Of a DNA stretch of 64,000 nucleotides, positions 25,023 to 36,290 are shown piece by piece. A program made the position numbers and the translations under genes. Numbering within the stretch: the stretch's first letter is position 1; each line of letters opens with the position of its first letter. The notes beneath the pieces were generated by a model. That model was not told where the DNA came from. It did not search any database and saw only the letters and a program-made list of their open reading frames with translations. Origin of the DNA: Culex pipiens pallens. Lineage: Eukaryota > Arthropoda > Insecta > Diptera > Culicidae. The stretch lies in assembly GCF_016801865.2 (NCBI RefSeq), contig NC_068939.1, positions 93,824,067-93,888,066 of the forward strand, in the 5' to 3' direction.

Positions 25023-25483
25023 AGTGTTTGAGGGTTGGGAAATAAGGTTTTGCAGAGATTGTTTGGCAACAAAGTGGACAATTTTTGTTTAAGGTGGTTA
25101 GTTTGACGATGCCTGTGATTTGGACATACCTTAAAGTCTACCTGTCAGGCAAAAAAAAGTAACATTCATGTTTTTTTGAGTTTTTAAAAAGATTCAGATA
25201 AATTTAGAGGGATTTAAAATGTCAAAACACTCAAAAAGGAATGTGAGCAATGAGAACTTTCACAAAACCCGCATTTTTTTAATTTAGATAATTTTTTTTC
25301 AATATTCGAATTGATGAAAATCTGATTACTGCACATTTGGCGTTCAATCAGACTCTTATGTTGATTGTTTTAAATTAATTTCTTTGACATTTATAATTTC
25401 TATGCTAGATAAAAATAATAGCTAAATTTGAAGGACTACGGAACTTAAAATAAAAAAAAAAATGCTTAGTTTCAGGTTAATTG

Positions 25484-25556
25484 GGCCGTTGCAAATATTT
25501 TTCAAATTTTCTGTCGAGTCAAGGGACATAAACTTCAAAAAATATTTGCAACGGCC
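25484..25556. mobile_element. GGCCGTTGC MITE, minimal ~73-bp copy
   Basis: It is almost only TIR: GGCCGTTGCAAATATTT against AATATTTGCAACGGCC. It sits inside the second copy of the GGGGAGTGTGG element. Confidence 0.75.
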
Positions 25557-26320
25557 TTAGTTTTTTATAAATCCACACGATACCTTTATCACTAAAAACT
25601 TTACTTGTGCCTAATCCAGAATTAATGTTACATTATTTAAACCATTGATGAAATATTGTGAGCAAAAAAACATCATTTAAAATATAATACAATGGTGAAG
25701 GATAAAAAACATGCTCAAAAAATCAAATGTTAAACTTACTATTCAACATGTGTCCATATTACCCCACAAGGTATGTCCATCTTATCCCATAGAGGGGTTC
25801 ATATTACCCCCACACAAAAATGTGTATCCATACAGCCCGTGGCAGAGCAATTTCCTTAGGGTGTCCAAATTACTCCACACTCCCTTACTTTTCCTGTCAC
25901 TCTAGAACAATGAAACAGCCAACTTCGCATAGGCAGTAGCAAAAAGTACTTTTCAACATTCATCAGCATGAAACTCGTTGCAAAACTTTATTTTTTAACG
26001 CTCGTCGTATTTTTCCAACTAGATAAACCCTGTTGGATAAATAAAAGATCCGAGCTGCGAAAATCTTATTTTTCAACGTGTTGCATAACATTTTCCAACA
26101 TTTTAATTAACATTAATCATTATTTTTCTTTCCAGGTATGTGAAAACGTATTTCTTCTCAACAAAATTATATGTATTATTGTTATTGTGAGTATTGAGCA
26201 CCCTTTACAACTTGAAGATTCTGTTATTTCACAGGATGTTGGAAAAATAAAAAATAAAAGCAATCTGATCATGTTCATACGGGTGACAAAAAAGTGTCGG
26301 ATATAGAGCAAGGTCATTCG

Positions 26321-27049
26321 TTTTTGCCTTCCTCACATCAATGAAGAAAGGCTATAAAATCACTCTTTATTCGACCTCGTAGACCCACCTTCACGTATAC
26401 CTATCGATTCAGAATCAAATTCTGAACAAATGTCTGTGCGTGTGTCTGGATGTGAGTCCGTGCACCGAAAAATATGCACTCGATTATCTCCGGACTGGTT
26501 TAACCGATTTGGACCGTTTTGGTCTCATTCGATCCGTCTTGGGGTCCCACAAGACCCTAGTTAATATCATGAAGTTTAGAAAAGTACTTCAAAAGTTATG
26601 CTGAAAAAACTATTTTAGCTCAATTTCGGAAGATTGTAAAAAGGGTGGTTTTTGTAAGAGAACCCGTCATGCTATACACTTTTGGAAAGGTATTTGGAAG
26701 ACCTTTCCAACGCGTTGAAAAGATTGAAAATCTGACAACCCCATCAAAAGTTATGAGCGCTTAAGTGTTATTTATACACTTTTTTGAGGGCGGATCTCAA
26801 ATATTTTGATGAAAAAGTTGTCCGGATCTATCATGCGACCCATCGTTAGATAGGTAATCAAAAGACCTTTCAGACAAGCCCAAAAGATTGAAGATAAGTA
26901 TTCTAGTGTTTTTAATACACAGTTTTTGAGGCCGGATCTCAGATATTTTGATAAAAATAATAGATATTTATACACTTTTTTGAGGCTGTGTAGTGTATTC
27001 ACTTATATTGCGAGGAAGGCACTAACCACCTTAAGGTGGATAAAGTAAT
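26321..27049 (+). repeat. Family A repeat, short uninterrupted copy
   Basis: It carries both ends, TTTTTGCCTTCCTCAC on the left and CGAGGAAGGCACTAACC with GGTGGATAAAGTAA on the right, about 730 bp apart. It has fewer internal units than the 18.3-kb copy and is a useful reference for the family's minimal structure. Confidence 0.82.
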
Positions 27050-27970
27050 GTTTTTTTTTGTATTTTTTTATCTTGCTGAAACTTTTTTGGTGCCTTCGGT
27101 ATGCCCAAAGCAGCCATTTTGCATCATCAGTTCGTACATATACTTTTCCATTCAAATTTGGCAGCTGTCCATACAAAAATGATGTTTAAAATTCAAAAAT
27201 CTGTATCTTTTGAAAGAATTTTTTGATCGATTTGGTGTCTTGTAGGTATGGATAAGGACTACACTGAAAAAAGGATACACGGTAAAAAAATCGGTGATTT
27301 TTTATTTTTCTTTTTGTCACTAAAACTTGATTTGCAAAAAAAACACTATTTTTATTTTTTTATTTTCTGATATGTTCTTTAAGGACATCAAATGCCAACT
27401 TTTCAAAAATTTCCAGGTTGTGCAAAAAATGTTTGACCGAGTTACACATTTTTTAATCATTACTAAATTTTTCAACAAAAAATCGAAATATTGGCCGCAA
27501 AAAATTTCAACTTTATTTTTGATGTGAAATCGAATTTGCAATCAAAAAGTACTTTAGTGAAATTTTAATAAAGTGCACAGTTTTCAAATTATATCCAATT
27601 ATTGGTAACTTTTTTTTTGTAAATAGTCGCAGTTAGTCATTTTTTTTTTTCAATTAGTGCCCATGTTTGCCCACTCTTGCAAATTTATTTTTTGAAGCGC
27701 TGAGAAAATTCTTTATATTTTGCTTTTTTGAACTTTGTTGATACGATCCTACGATCCTTAGCTGCTGAAAGCCATGCAAAGATTTAAAAACAGGAAAATT
27801 GATGTTTTCCCACCATTTTCTAATTTCAATATCTCTCGGCAACTAATGGCCCGATTTTTAATGTTAAAATATGAAACATTCGCGAAAATTTCAAATCTTT
27901 TCGAAAAAAATGTTTTCAATTTTTTTGAATCAAGACCAACATTTCAAAAGGGTGAAATATTCAATATTAC
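27050..27970. repeat. Family D repeat, uninterrupted copy
   Basis: It contains GCAGCTGTCCATACAAAAAT, TCGATTTGGTGTCTTG, TCGAATTTGCAATCAAAAAG and CGGCAACTAATGGCCCGATT. It serves as the empty-site reference for the insertions at 10,956-14,384. Confidence 0.72.
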
Positions 27971-28171
27971 GCCATCAAATCAGGCGATCAACTTTACATA
28001 AAAGTCCCTTTGACTCCAAACTTCTAAATCATTGCCATCTTAGGCTGCAAATAATAAAAAACACGTTTTTTTTATCGAATGTGAGATCGTTCCTTCCGTC
28101 ACGAAATATCGAAAAATGGAGCTCGGGTTCATGATCAGAGACAAAAGTTACCCCTTAGGACAAAGTTCCAC
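27971..28171 (+). mobile_element. Foldback element, half-arm fragment
   Basis: It runs from GCCATCAAATCAGGCG through CTAAATCATTGCCATC to GGACAAAGTTCCAC and matches one arm of the foldback. It is cut on both sides, by family D on the left and the LTR-like block on the right. Confidence 0.7.
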
Positions 28172-28690
28172 TGTTGCCGGGCGGCAAAGGGGATTTCCAG
28201 ATTTATAATCACCAATCAATCAAACGCAAGGTTGGCGAATGCATTTCGTGTATTGAATAGAGTAGATTATAAATTTCCTGTTTAAAGAAATTGAAATACA
28301 AATTTCGCATAAGTACAAGCTAATTTAAGGCTAATTCATTGATCTAGATTAGGTATAAAGTAATAATAATAATAAAGAGATGCTAAAACTCACGTTTAGT
28401 CCCGTTTTGTAGCCCGTTTTTAGACATACTGACAGTATTAAGTGCGGCCGGCGTACCGGCATTGCCTTCCCGAAGTGTGTTCCCCATCCAGTATCACCCA
28501 GCCCCGGCTAAAGGGCACACCTAATAAACATCACCCAGAACCGACGACCAGGACTCTTTTTCTTCATCCGGACCAAGCACCCCCAACGGAGTCTTATAGT
28601 TCACTTCCTGTCCTGCTGAGGACAATCTCGGCTGTCGAGGAGGTGTCTCGGCGCAGACATAGGAAATTGGTCATTGATAAATGATCTGCA
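28172..28690. other. Possible LTR fragment, uncertain
   Basis: The block starts TGTTGCCGGGCGG right after the foldback fragment, has an AATAAAGAG signal near 28,371, and turns GC-richer after 28,440. An 80-codon frame at 28,442-28,684 has no recognisable domain. A TG start and an internal polyadenylation-like signal suggest an LTR, but I find no matching CA end and no target duplication. Confidence 0.3.
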
Positions 28691-29955
28691 AAGTAACTTT
28701 GACATTTAAGGGTTAATATTTTATTTATAATGAATTGGATCCTCCAAGTTCCTATGACATGCAACCAGAAGAAAGTATTTTGGTCTCATAGTTCTCAAGT
28801 TACGAGTAAAAGAAAAAAAGTTTTCTAGAAAATCGTGAAAAAATAGGGTGGTGCCTAAAATAGAGGGATGGTCCAATCGGCATCAAACTTGGGATTTCAG
28901 TTAACGTACTCTGCAAGTTTGGTTCAGATCGCTGAAGGTCGAGTCCAAAAGTGTGATCTGTTGAATATTTTATTTTATCTCGAGCGTTGGAGGTTTAGAT
29001 TCACTTTTTAATGTTTTGTAACATTGTTACCATACCATTGAGCCCTCTTTTACCAAGAAAATATAGATATAACTTAAACCCATTCTGCATAAAGTGTGCC
29101 AGACAAGGGAGAGAGTCGGGGCACAACAAAAACACACACACACGATTCAAACTTACTCATATTGCCGCAACTCATTTCCAAGAATAATATTGTCTGCATC
29201 AGACAGAGAGCAAACTAAATTATTTCCAAAGTTTCAGCTTACTCGCGTTTGTATGTATGTATATATTTTCGTTTTTCGTTGCATATTGTTTGCGAGACAG
29301 AAAAGCCCTGCCTGCAATGTAGCAAAAAGCTCTCCTCGAGAAAAAGCAGCCAGACGTGTGGAAAATTGTTTGCATCATATTTTTTCTCGTCCATATCTTA
29401 AATTTTCGCATCATATGCTTTAGGTCGTACCCCCTTCGAGCAGAAATAGAACTTCTATCATGTGTGCGGATTTTTTTTGGTTGGATATGCATTTTTTTTT
29501 TGCTTTCATCTTGACACTGAAGCGACTCAAGACGTCTTCGCTGGCGATGAGAAAAAAAATATATGAAAATGAAAAATAAAATTTGATATCATTTTTGCAT
29601 GACAACCTAATGCGCGGCCCCAGAATCTGACGGCGCTGCATCCGACGACGAACTTTTGCCTTTCGAAACTCCTTCGTTGTCACAATAATGGTAATGTTTT
29701 TCGTGACATGGCGGCAAACGTCTCTGCCACTGACGAAGTTTTCGTTTTGTCGTTTGATTGAGGAAGAAAATTCAATTTTGTGGCAATCTCGAGCGTGCCT
29801 AAACGCGCGCGTTCGGTGCAAGTGGTCCAGTTGAGACCGGTAAATCGTAGACAGAGTTGGGCTTTAGTTTGGAAGGCATAGTTGAGTTGATGAAAATGGC
29901 TGGTATGGTTGATGAAAAAGATGATAACAATGATATAAAAATAAAATCAAGAAAA
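28691..29955. other. No gene seen
   Basis: 28,690-29,050 looks like an old dispersed repeat (CACCCTAA-type blocks). 29,090-29,830 is low-copy with frames on both strands of 109-133 codons and no domain. Confidence 0.45.
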
Positions 29956-30900
29956 ATGACCAATGACCAATGACCAATGACCAATGACCAATGACCAATG
30001 ACCAATGACCAATGACCAATGACCAATGACCAATGACCAATGACCAATGACCAATGACCAATGACCAATGACCAATGAACAATGACCAATGACCAATGAC
30101 CAATGACCAATGACCAATGACCAATGACCAATGACCAATGACCAATGACCAATGACCAATGACCAATGACCAATGACCAATGACCAATGACCAATGACCA
30201 ATGACCAATGACCAATGACCAATGACCAATGACCAATGACCAATGACCAATGACCAATGACCAATGACCAATTACCAATGACCAATGACCAATGACCAAT
30301 GACCAATGACCAATGACCAATGACCAATGACCAATGACCAATGACCAATGACCAATGACCAATGACCAATGACCAATGACCAATGACCAATGACCAATGA
30401 CCAATGACCAATGACCAATGACCAATGACCAATGACCAATGACCAATGACCAATGACCAATGACCAATGACCAATGACCAATGACCAATGACCAATGACC
30501 AATGACCAATGACCAATGACCAATGACCAATGACCAATGACCAATGACCAATGACCAATGACCAATGACCAATGACCAATGACCAATGACCAATGACCAA
30601 TGACCAATGACCAATGACCAATGACCAATGACCAATTACCAATGACCAATGACCAATGACCAATGACCAATGACCAATGACCAATGACCAATGACCAATG
30701 ACCAATGACCAATGACCAATAACCAATGACCAATGACCAATGACCAATGACCAATGACCAATGACCAATGACCAATGACCAATGACCAATGACCAATGAC
30801 CAATGACCAATGACCAATGACCAATGACCAATGACCAATGACCAATGACCAATGACCAATGACCAATGACCAATGACCAATGACCAATGACCAATGACCA
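29956..30900. repeat. Heptamer satellite (ATGACCA)x135
   Basis: This is 945 bp of an exact 7-bp unit, 135 copies, with only four substitutions (30,079, 30,273, 30,637, 30,721). The minus-strand unit TGGTCAT has no stop in any frame, so three long frames read the same seven-residue repeat WSLVIGH. The plus strand has a stop in every frame. A degenerate tail of AATGA-like units follows at 30,901-30,950. I regard all coding frames here as artefacts of the repeat. Confidence 0.97.
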
Positions 30901-32118
30901 ATGAAAAATAAACAATGAACAAAGAAAAAAACAATGAATAATGAAAAAGCGAAATATTTTATCAACAAACCACCCACTGTGCGTCGCACCAGCTGGCCAC
31001 TCGACCAGAGGAGAAAATCCATCTCCTGACCAAGTAAGGTACACAAGAAGGATACAAACTTGTTTTGAACCGGCAACAAGCCCAGCTCAAGTTCAAAGCG
31101 ACTCTCGTCTGTATGAGTGTGCTCTTGATAAGAGTGACAGCTCATAAATTTCGTGTCTTGTTTTTCTCTAGAGTCGTTCTGCGAGCGACCTTCACCATCC
31201 TCCGGCCTTTCATCGAAACAACAACAACAACCCGGCCCCCGGTGGCCATAGAAAATTGGTTTTGCCCGGCTGACCCAGCTGCGCCAGCCACGCAACGGGC
31301 CCCAAAACTGCCCAGCCCAAGGTGCTGCAGTATAAATCATTCGGGGGTAAAGAAATTATCTCCGCAGAAGGCAAACTCTGAGCAATTGTTTCCTTGATGG
31401 GCACGTGATGGGGTTTAGCGCAAAAGGGGTGACTTTTATGCATGACCCTCGTCATTGCGAAATGACACTTTTCTGTGGGAGCAATCTCAACGGTATGCGG
31501 TTGGAAGGGGTTGCGCAGCTGGTTTTAGAAAAGTTGGCCAATTGAGTGATGAACTCTTTTGTTTTGCATTTTTGAAAACGATCATTTGGAAAAAAATATT
31601 TGCAATGAGTTGTTATCTGTTTTTTCAATCATCAAAAATTGATTTTCGAAAATTTCTGATTTGGTCTCAAAAAATGCATTTTTCGAACTACAAAGAAATA
31701 TGGGCAAAAAATCTTCAGTCATATTTTAAATTTGTAGGGAGTTTACATTTTTCAGCTGTTTTTTAAATATTTTAAAGTGGAGCTTGATTTGGGGTAAAAA
31801 TCATCCTTCATGGATTTGTATAACTGTTACTGAAAAAGAAAAAACATTTACAAAAAATGCATATTTCAATTCTCTTAAAACTTCATAATTTTTTCGATTA
31901 AATGAGTTCGAATCGGAAAAAAATATAGAATCAAATTCATTGGAATATTTTACACTATTAAAGGTATTCATCAGTTAATCAATTAAAAGTTAAAAAAAAT
32001 TATTTTTATTGGAAAATCTATTTATTTGAAGAAAAAACATACCTGGGCATTTTTAAAGAGATGAGTTTGACCATTTTGATAGGTTTTTCGATTATGATCA
32101 CTTCTTAAAAGTGTGCTT
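30901..32118. other. No gene seen
   Basis: 30,960-31,500 is GC-richer, not repeated in the window, and open on both strands without a recognisable domain. 31,560-32,110 is AT-rich. Confidence 0.45.
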
Positions 32119-33461
32119 CCCGAGCATGGGTAAATAACAAGGGAAATGCGTAATAATACCTTTCTCTGGTATCAATACCAAATTTTGGTATTCCTGGACC
32201 CTTTAAAATTTGTCTTAAGGATTATGCAAGAGCAAAATGTTGTATCATACCAATTTAAGGTATTGTTTTGATATTGCAAAATTGCAGAATTTGTCAATGA
32301 TCGAACACCACATTTTGGTATTTTTTTGGTATTACAGTGTTTTATCAAATTCATCTGAAACTATGGGAAAATTTTGACCAATTTTGACAAAATAATTAAT
32401 TTTGCGCTAAAATCATGTCTCAAAGCGAATGCTTTCATTCAAAATCGGAAATGTCAAACTTGATTTTAAACATTTTTGATATACCCCCTACAGAAATGAC
32501 TTGAAATTGTGGAAAATTTTCTAAGTCAGGATGGCACATTTTGGTATTATTTTGGTATTTAAGTGTTTTATCAAATTCCTCTGAAACTATGGGAAAATTT
32601 TGACCAATTTTGACAAAATAATTAATTTTGCGCTAAAATGACTTGAAACCCAAAAATGTTAAAGATGATTTTAAAAATTAGTGTGATATACCCACTAATA
32701 TTTTTTTCAAAAACGTTGAAATATCTCTAAGTCGGGATAACCAAATACTTTGAAAAACGAGTCAATCGACAGATTAATGAATTTTGGTGAATTTCAATTC
32801 AGTTTCATTTTAATAATACTTATTTTTCAATCTTGTTATTTTTCAGAAGCTTCAAGAACTTCAAGCACAGGCCATTCATCAATGACAAATGCATTCGGTG
32901 TGGTGAAGAATATCACTAATAACAACATGGAATCATCAGGTGAGTAGATTTGGCTGTTGCATATGAATAATTTCCGTTTTTTCACTAACTGCAACTGCTG
33001 CACTAAAAATGGTATGAAAATACCAAATTTTGGTATTACTTGTTCAAATACCAGCGACCATAATGTGCTCTTGGTTGCCCAGTAATAGATGGTAAAATAC
33101 CATGAAATCATACCAAAATCATATATGTGAAAGACCACAGAAATACCAAAATATGATTTTCCAAGGGCGCGGGAATACCTAAAAATAAAACTATGGCAAT
33201 ACCAAGTTTTGGTATTAAAGCAATGTTCAAAAATCCAGAAGACCTCAACTTGGTATTGAAATGGTTTTATTTTGAGGTATTATTTTACCCTTGGAATAAC
33301 ATGGTTTGGTATTGTTGTGCCCTTACACATACAAGATTTTGGTATGATTTCATGGTATTTTACCATCTATTACTTGGCAACCAAGGGCACATTTTGGTCG
33401 CTGTCATTTGCCCAAGTAATACCAAAATTTGGTATTCCCGTGTTATTTACCCCTGCTCGGG
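32119..33461. mobile_element. CCCGAGCA-ended TIR element rich in TACCAAAATTTGGTA
   Basis: About 1.34 kb, with ends CCCGAGCATGGGTAAATAAC and GTTATTTACCCCTGCTCGGG. Many internal TACCAAAATTTGGTA palindromes cluster at both ends, and a duplicated block (TCAAATTC, then GGGAAAATTTTGACC) occurs at 32,345 and 32,572. The target duplication is unclear. It encloses the exon-like segment at 32,847-32,939. Confidence 0.7.
32847..32939 (+). other. Candidate 93-bp internal exon
   Basis: A pyrimidine-rich tract and TTTTTCAG precede it; CAG followed by GTGAGTAG ends it. The segment is open in one frame (31 residues, Ser/Thr/Asn-rich) and its base composition differs from the AT-rich surroundings. It could be an exon of a host gene whose intron holds the flanking repeats, or sequence captured by the element. 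There is no domain to support function. Confidence 0.3.
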
Positions 33462-33564
33462 TTAAGAAAGTTTTTTTCCGGAAAGCTCAGCAAACTTTGC
33501 AAAAGATTGGACGACTTTTGTGGCTCGTGCTTTCCAAGCACTCCTCAACATTCTTGCAACTTAT

Positions 33565-33720
33565 ACGGAGAAAAAAGAGTTCCCAAAATCGTGAACAAGC
33601 GTTTATGAAAATGGGAACCACGAACAAAGTGTTCGATTTTGAAAAACGTACCATGGGATTTGAACACTTCTCATTTTCAATAACGCTTGTTCACGATTTT
33701 GGGAACTCTTTTTTCTCCTA
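33565..33720. mobile_element. Hairpin MITE, copy 2
   Basis: It shares TACGGAGAAAAAAGAG, CGTGAACAAGCG and the inverse arm with copy 1. The right terminus is diverged (CTCCTAG). Confidence 0.82.
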
Positions 33721-33808
33721 GTACGAGCCAAAACAAACGTCTAATCAATCTTAAGTGAATTTGCTTTTTTTTGACAAAATACTTTTAAACATATACAACC
33801 TGGTCAAA

Positions 33809-34018
33809 AGGCCGTTGCAAGTTTATGTCCCTCATCTCTGACAAAAGTCAAGGTGAGGGGGTGGTGAAATTAAAAAATGTTAAAATAGAAATTACAAGCC
33901 GTGGTTTCAACAGTTGAATGAAAAAAGTGTTTTAAAATGCATTTTACACAATTCCAGCTGTTTGGCAATCATAAGTTTTCATTAGCGACATGAACTTTGA
34001 AAAATATTTGAAACGGCT
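33809..34018. mobile_element. GGCCGTTGC MITE, 210-bp copy
   Basis: It starts AGGCCGTTGCAAG and ends ATATTTGAAACGGCTT, with internal TTTATGTCCCTC near the left end and GACATGAACTTTG near the right. Confidence 0.7.
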
Positions 34019-35104
34019 TAAATCAGGGCCAAATTTGATAATCACATGAACATGCGGGTGAAATGTGGAAAAATGATTATTTAAAAAAAAATAATCACAT
34101 TCTTTCAATCTATAACACTTAAAAAATGCATCTATTTTTTGGAAATTTCCATCAGTAATAGAAAATAGAAAATGACAATTTACCAACAGTTTTGTTGAAA
34201 AAATTCAATCATTTGGGTTTTCAAGTTCTACGATCTCATTTTAGACAAAATTTAAAATTAAAATTTAATTGTATTTTTGAGAAAATTTCAAATGGGATTT
34301 TATCACAAAATATTGTTAATTTTTTTTTCTAAACTCCAATAAAAATTTACATTCAAAAACATGAGCAAATTGAAGTGATGATCCAGTTGCATTGAATTGA
34401 TTATCAAGACTGAACATTAATATTGCGCAGTATAAATCTTGATTCGCGTATCAAACGGGATCACTTAAGCTTGTTAAGAACGCTCCAAGCGCCATAAACT
34501 TCAAACGGCAGCACCCTCAGCCCAAAATCAACACGTTTTCGCTTGCTTGGAAGCGCATGTTTCTCACGCGTTTTACTGCTCGCCGGCGGAAAACGTGTCC
34601 ACATGCCAGCTCCACATGCCAAAGCAGCAAACATCATCGTTCCGCACGGAGGGGTCACATTCCCCGTAGCAAATCCGGAACATTAAATCCCAGCTCAGCG
34701 TAAAACATCTCTATAACGTCCCCTCCCTCAACCTCGAAACCATTCCAAAATCCGGAATTGCTCACTCAATAATTTCAACAATTTGCCGGATTCAATTAGA
34801 GAACCGTTTTGTAGCAGCTTGTCGAGACCCCACATTGAATTATTGGCATTCCCTCCCAGTCCCTCTGCCCCTGGCGGCAGGCAACCAACACCACAGTTGA
34901 CGTCGTCGTTTTTCTTCTCCCCGATTCTTGTGTGGACAATCATGATGGCAACGCACAAAGCTCAGCAGCTCGTTCCAAGCGGCACGTTCCGGCTTCCGGC
35001 CGGGCGTTCTGAGCTGGTTGCCACAAAAGCTTTTACGGCGAGCGGGGAGAGGAGGAAGTGGAGGAAAAATGTGTCACCGTTGTGTTGCTGAGTGTCAAAG
35101 AAAA
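34019..35104. other. No gene seen
   Basis: 34,440-35,090 is GC-richer and apparently low-copy, with short frames on both strands and no domain. It could hold host regulatory sequence. Confidence 0.4.
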
Positions 35105-35600
35105 AAATATAGAGCCAAGGAGAATCGAACTCGCTGAATGAAGATTCTTTTTTCAATTGCCTTTTTCAACTTCATATAGAAGCACTGAAATAGTAGTTTA
35201 TGCAACAAGTTGCAAAAAGAGGATTTTTTCAGCACGAGTCGTACATTTATCCAACGAGGTTCACCGAGTCGGATAAATACGAAGAATGCTGAAAAAATCA
35301 AGTTTTGCAACGAGTTCGATACAACATTTTTTGCAATTCCAAAAAACTCACACTGAGTGAAATTTCAAGTAAAATTTTCATGCATTTTGTCAATAAATCG
35401 TTTAAATAAAAAAAAATTGAAAAGTGTTACTTTTCGAAACAAGTGCTGAAAAGTTGAACTTTTCAGCACCCATTTGAGTGCTGAAAAGAAGAACTTTTCA
35501 GTTTTTATTTTGAAAAGTGTTGCTGTTTGATTCTGTTATTTTTGGTACAGAAAAGTAGGCTATTTCGTCGTTCAAGAATGACAGGAAAAGTAAGTAGTTT
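35105..35600. repeat. Dispersed repeat with GCACGAGTCGTAC block
   Basis: Blocks such as GCACGAGTCGTAC, CAACGAGTTCGATACAACAT and ACTTTTCAGCAC recur in diverged form at 45,100-45,500, and the CTCGTTGCAAAAC block at 25,970-26,110. Probably one old family; boundaries unclear. Confidence 0.5.
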
Positions 35601-35860
35601 CACGACGGAATTGCAAAAAATAAGTTTCAGCATTCATTTGAGTGAGTCAATATTTCAGCTCTTTTATCAGAATGTAATACATTTTAATATTATTTAGGAA
35701 TGAAAAAATATTTAGTAATTATTGAAAATAGTCATGTCAACAAAATTATTCAACAGTTCCAAACTACAAGTGAACTGCTTTGGATATTCTTGAAAATTTT
35801 CCAAATTAAATTCAAATTTAATCAGCAAATCTGTTCTAATTTGAACATCATAGGTCAAGG

Positions 35861-36265
35861 TCAGTGGCAGTGCGTGGCCGAATGGTTACGCTGTCCGCTT
35901 TGTAAGCGGATGATTCTGGGTTCGATTCCCATCTGCTGCAACCTTCCATCGGATGAGGAAGTAAAATGTCGGTCCCGGCCTTGGTTGTTAGGCCGTTAAG
36001 TCATTCCAGGTGTAGGAGTCGTCTCCATGCCATAAGTACAAACAACACACCAAACCAAGCCTACTCCGGTGGAATCGCTGGCGGCAGTTGGACTCACAAT
36101 CCAAAGGTCGTCAGTTCAAACACTGGGGTGGAAGGTTCCTTGGAGTAAAAAAGGTTTGGGTGCTCTCCCCATTCAAGCCTTCGGACTCCTAGGTTCGAGC
36201 AGAAACTTGCAATAGAGACCACAAAAGACCCGGGGGTCGTTAATGTGGATGGTTTGATTTTTTTT
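35861..36265 (+). mobile_element. Dimeric tRNA-derived SINE, Thr-like first head
   Basis: The first tRNA-like unit (about 35,873-35,940) has a GTGGCCGAATGG A-box, a loop TTTGTAA (Thr-type TGT anticodon) and B-box GGTTCGATTCC. The core CGGATGAGGAAGTAAAATG follows. A second tRNA-like unit lies at ~36,068-36,140 (TGGACTCACAATCC, then GTTCAAAC). The tail is a T-run. A 9-bp duplication AGGTCAAGG flanks it at 35,852-35,860 and 36,266-36,274. The published Culex Twin SINE is also dimeric, but this element has a longer spacer, so I do not equate them. Confidence 0.88.
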
Positions 36266-36290
36266 AGGTCAAGGGCATGTTTTATAAAAC

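Larger units (their letters stand above)
23465..25887. mobile_element. GGGGAGTGTGG-ended element, copy 2, inverted and interrupted
   Basis: The reverse complement of 13,031-14,270 is found at about 23,530-23,615 and 25,030-25,887 and includes the end CCACACTCCC. A 1.4-kb element (23,623-25,022) separates the halves. The left boundary is approximate. Confidence 0.75.

Noticed and set aside
28172..28690. A second solo LTR
   Set aside because: TG start and an AATAAA signal are present, but no CA end or target duplication could be found; kept only as a low-confidence entry.
29799..31340. Open frames of 135-365 codons on the minus strand over the heptamer array
   Set aside because: They exist in all three minus frames because TGGTCAT contains no stop and 7 is not divisible by 3; the product is a pure seven-residue repeat with unrelated flanks.
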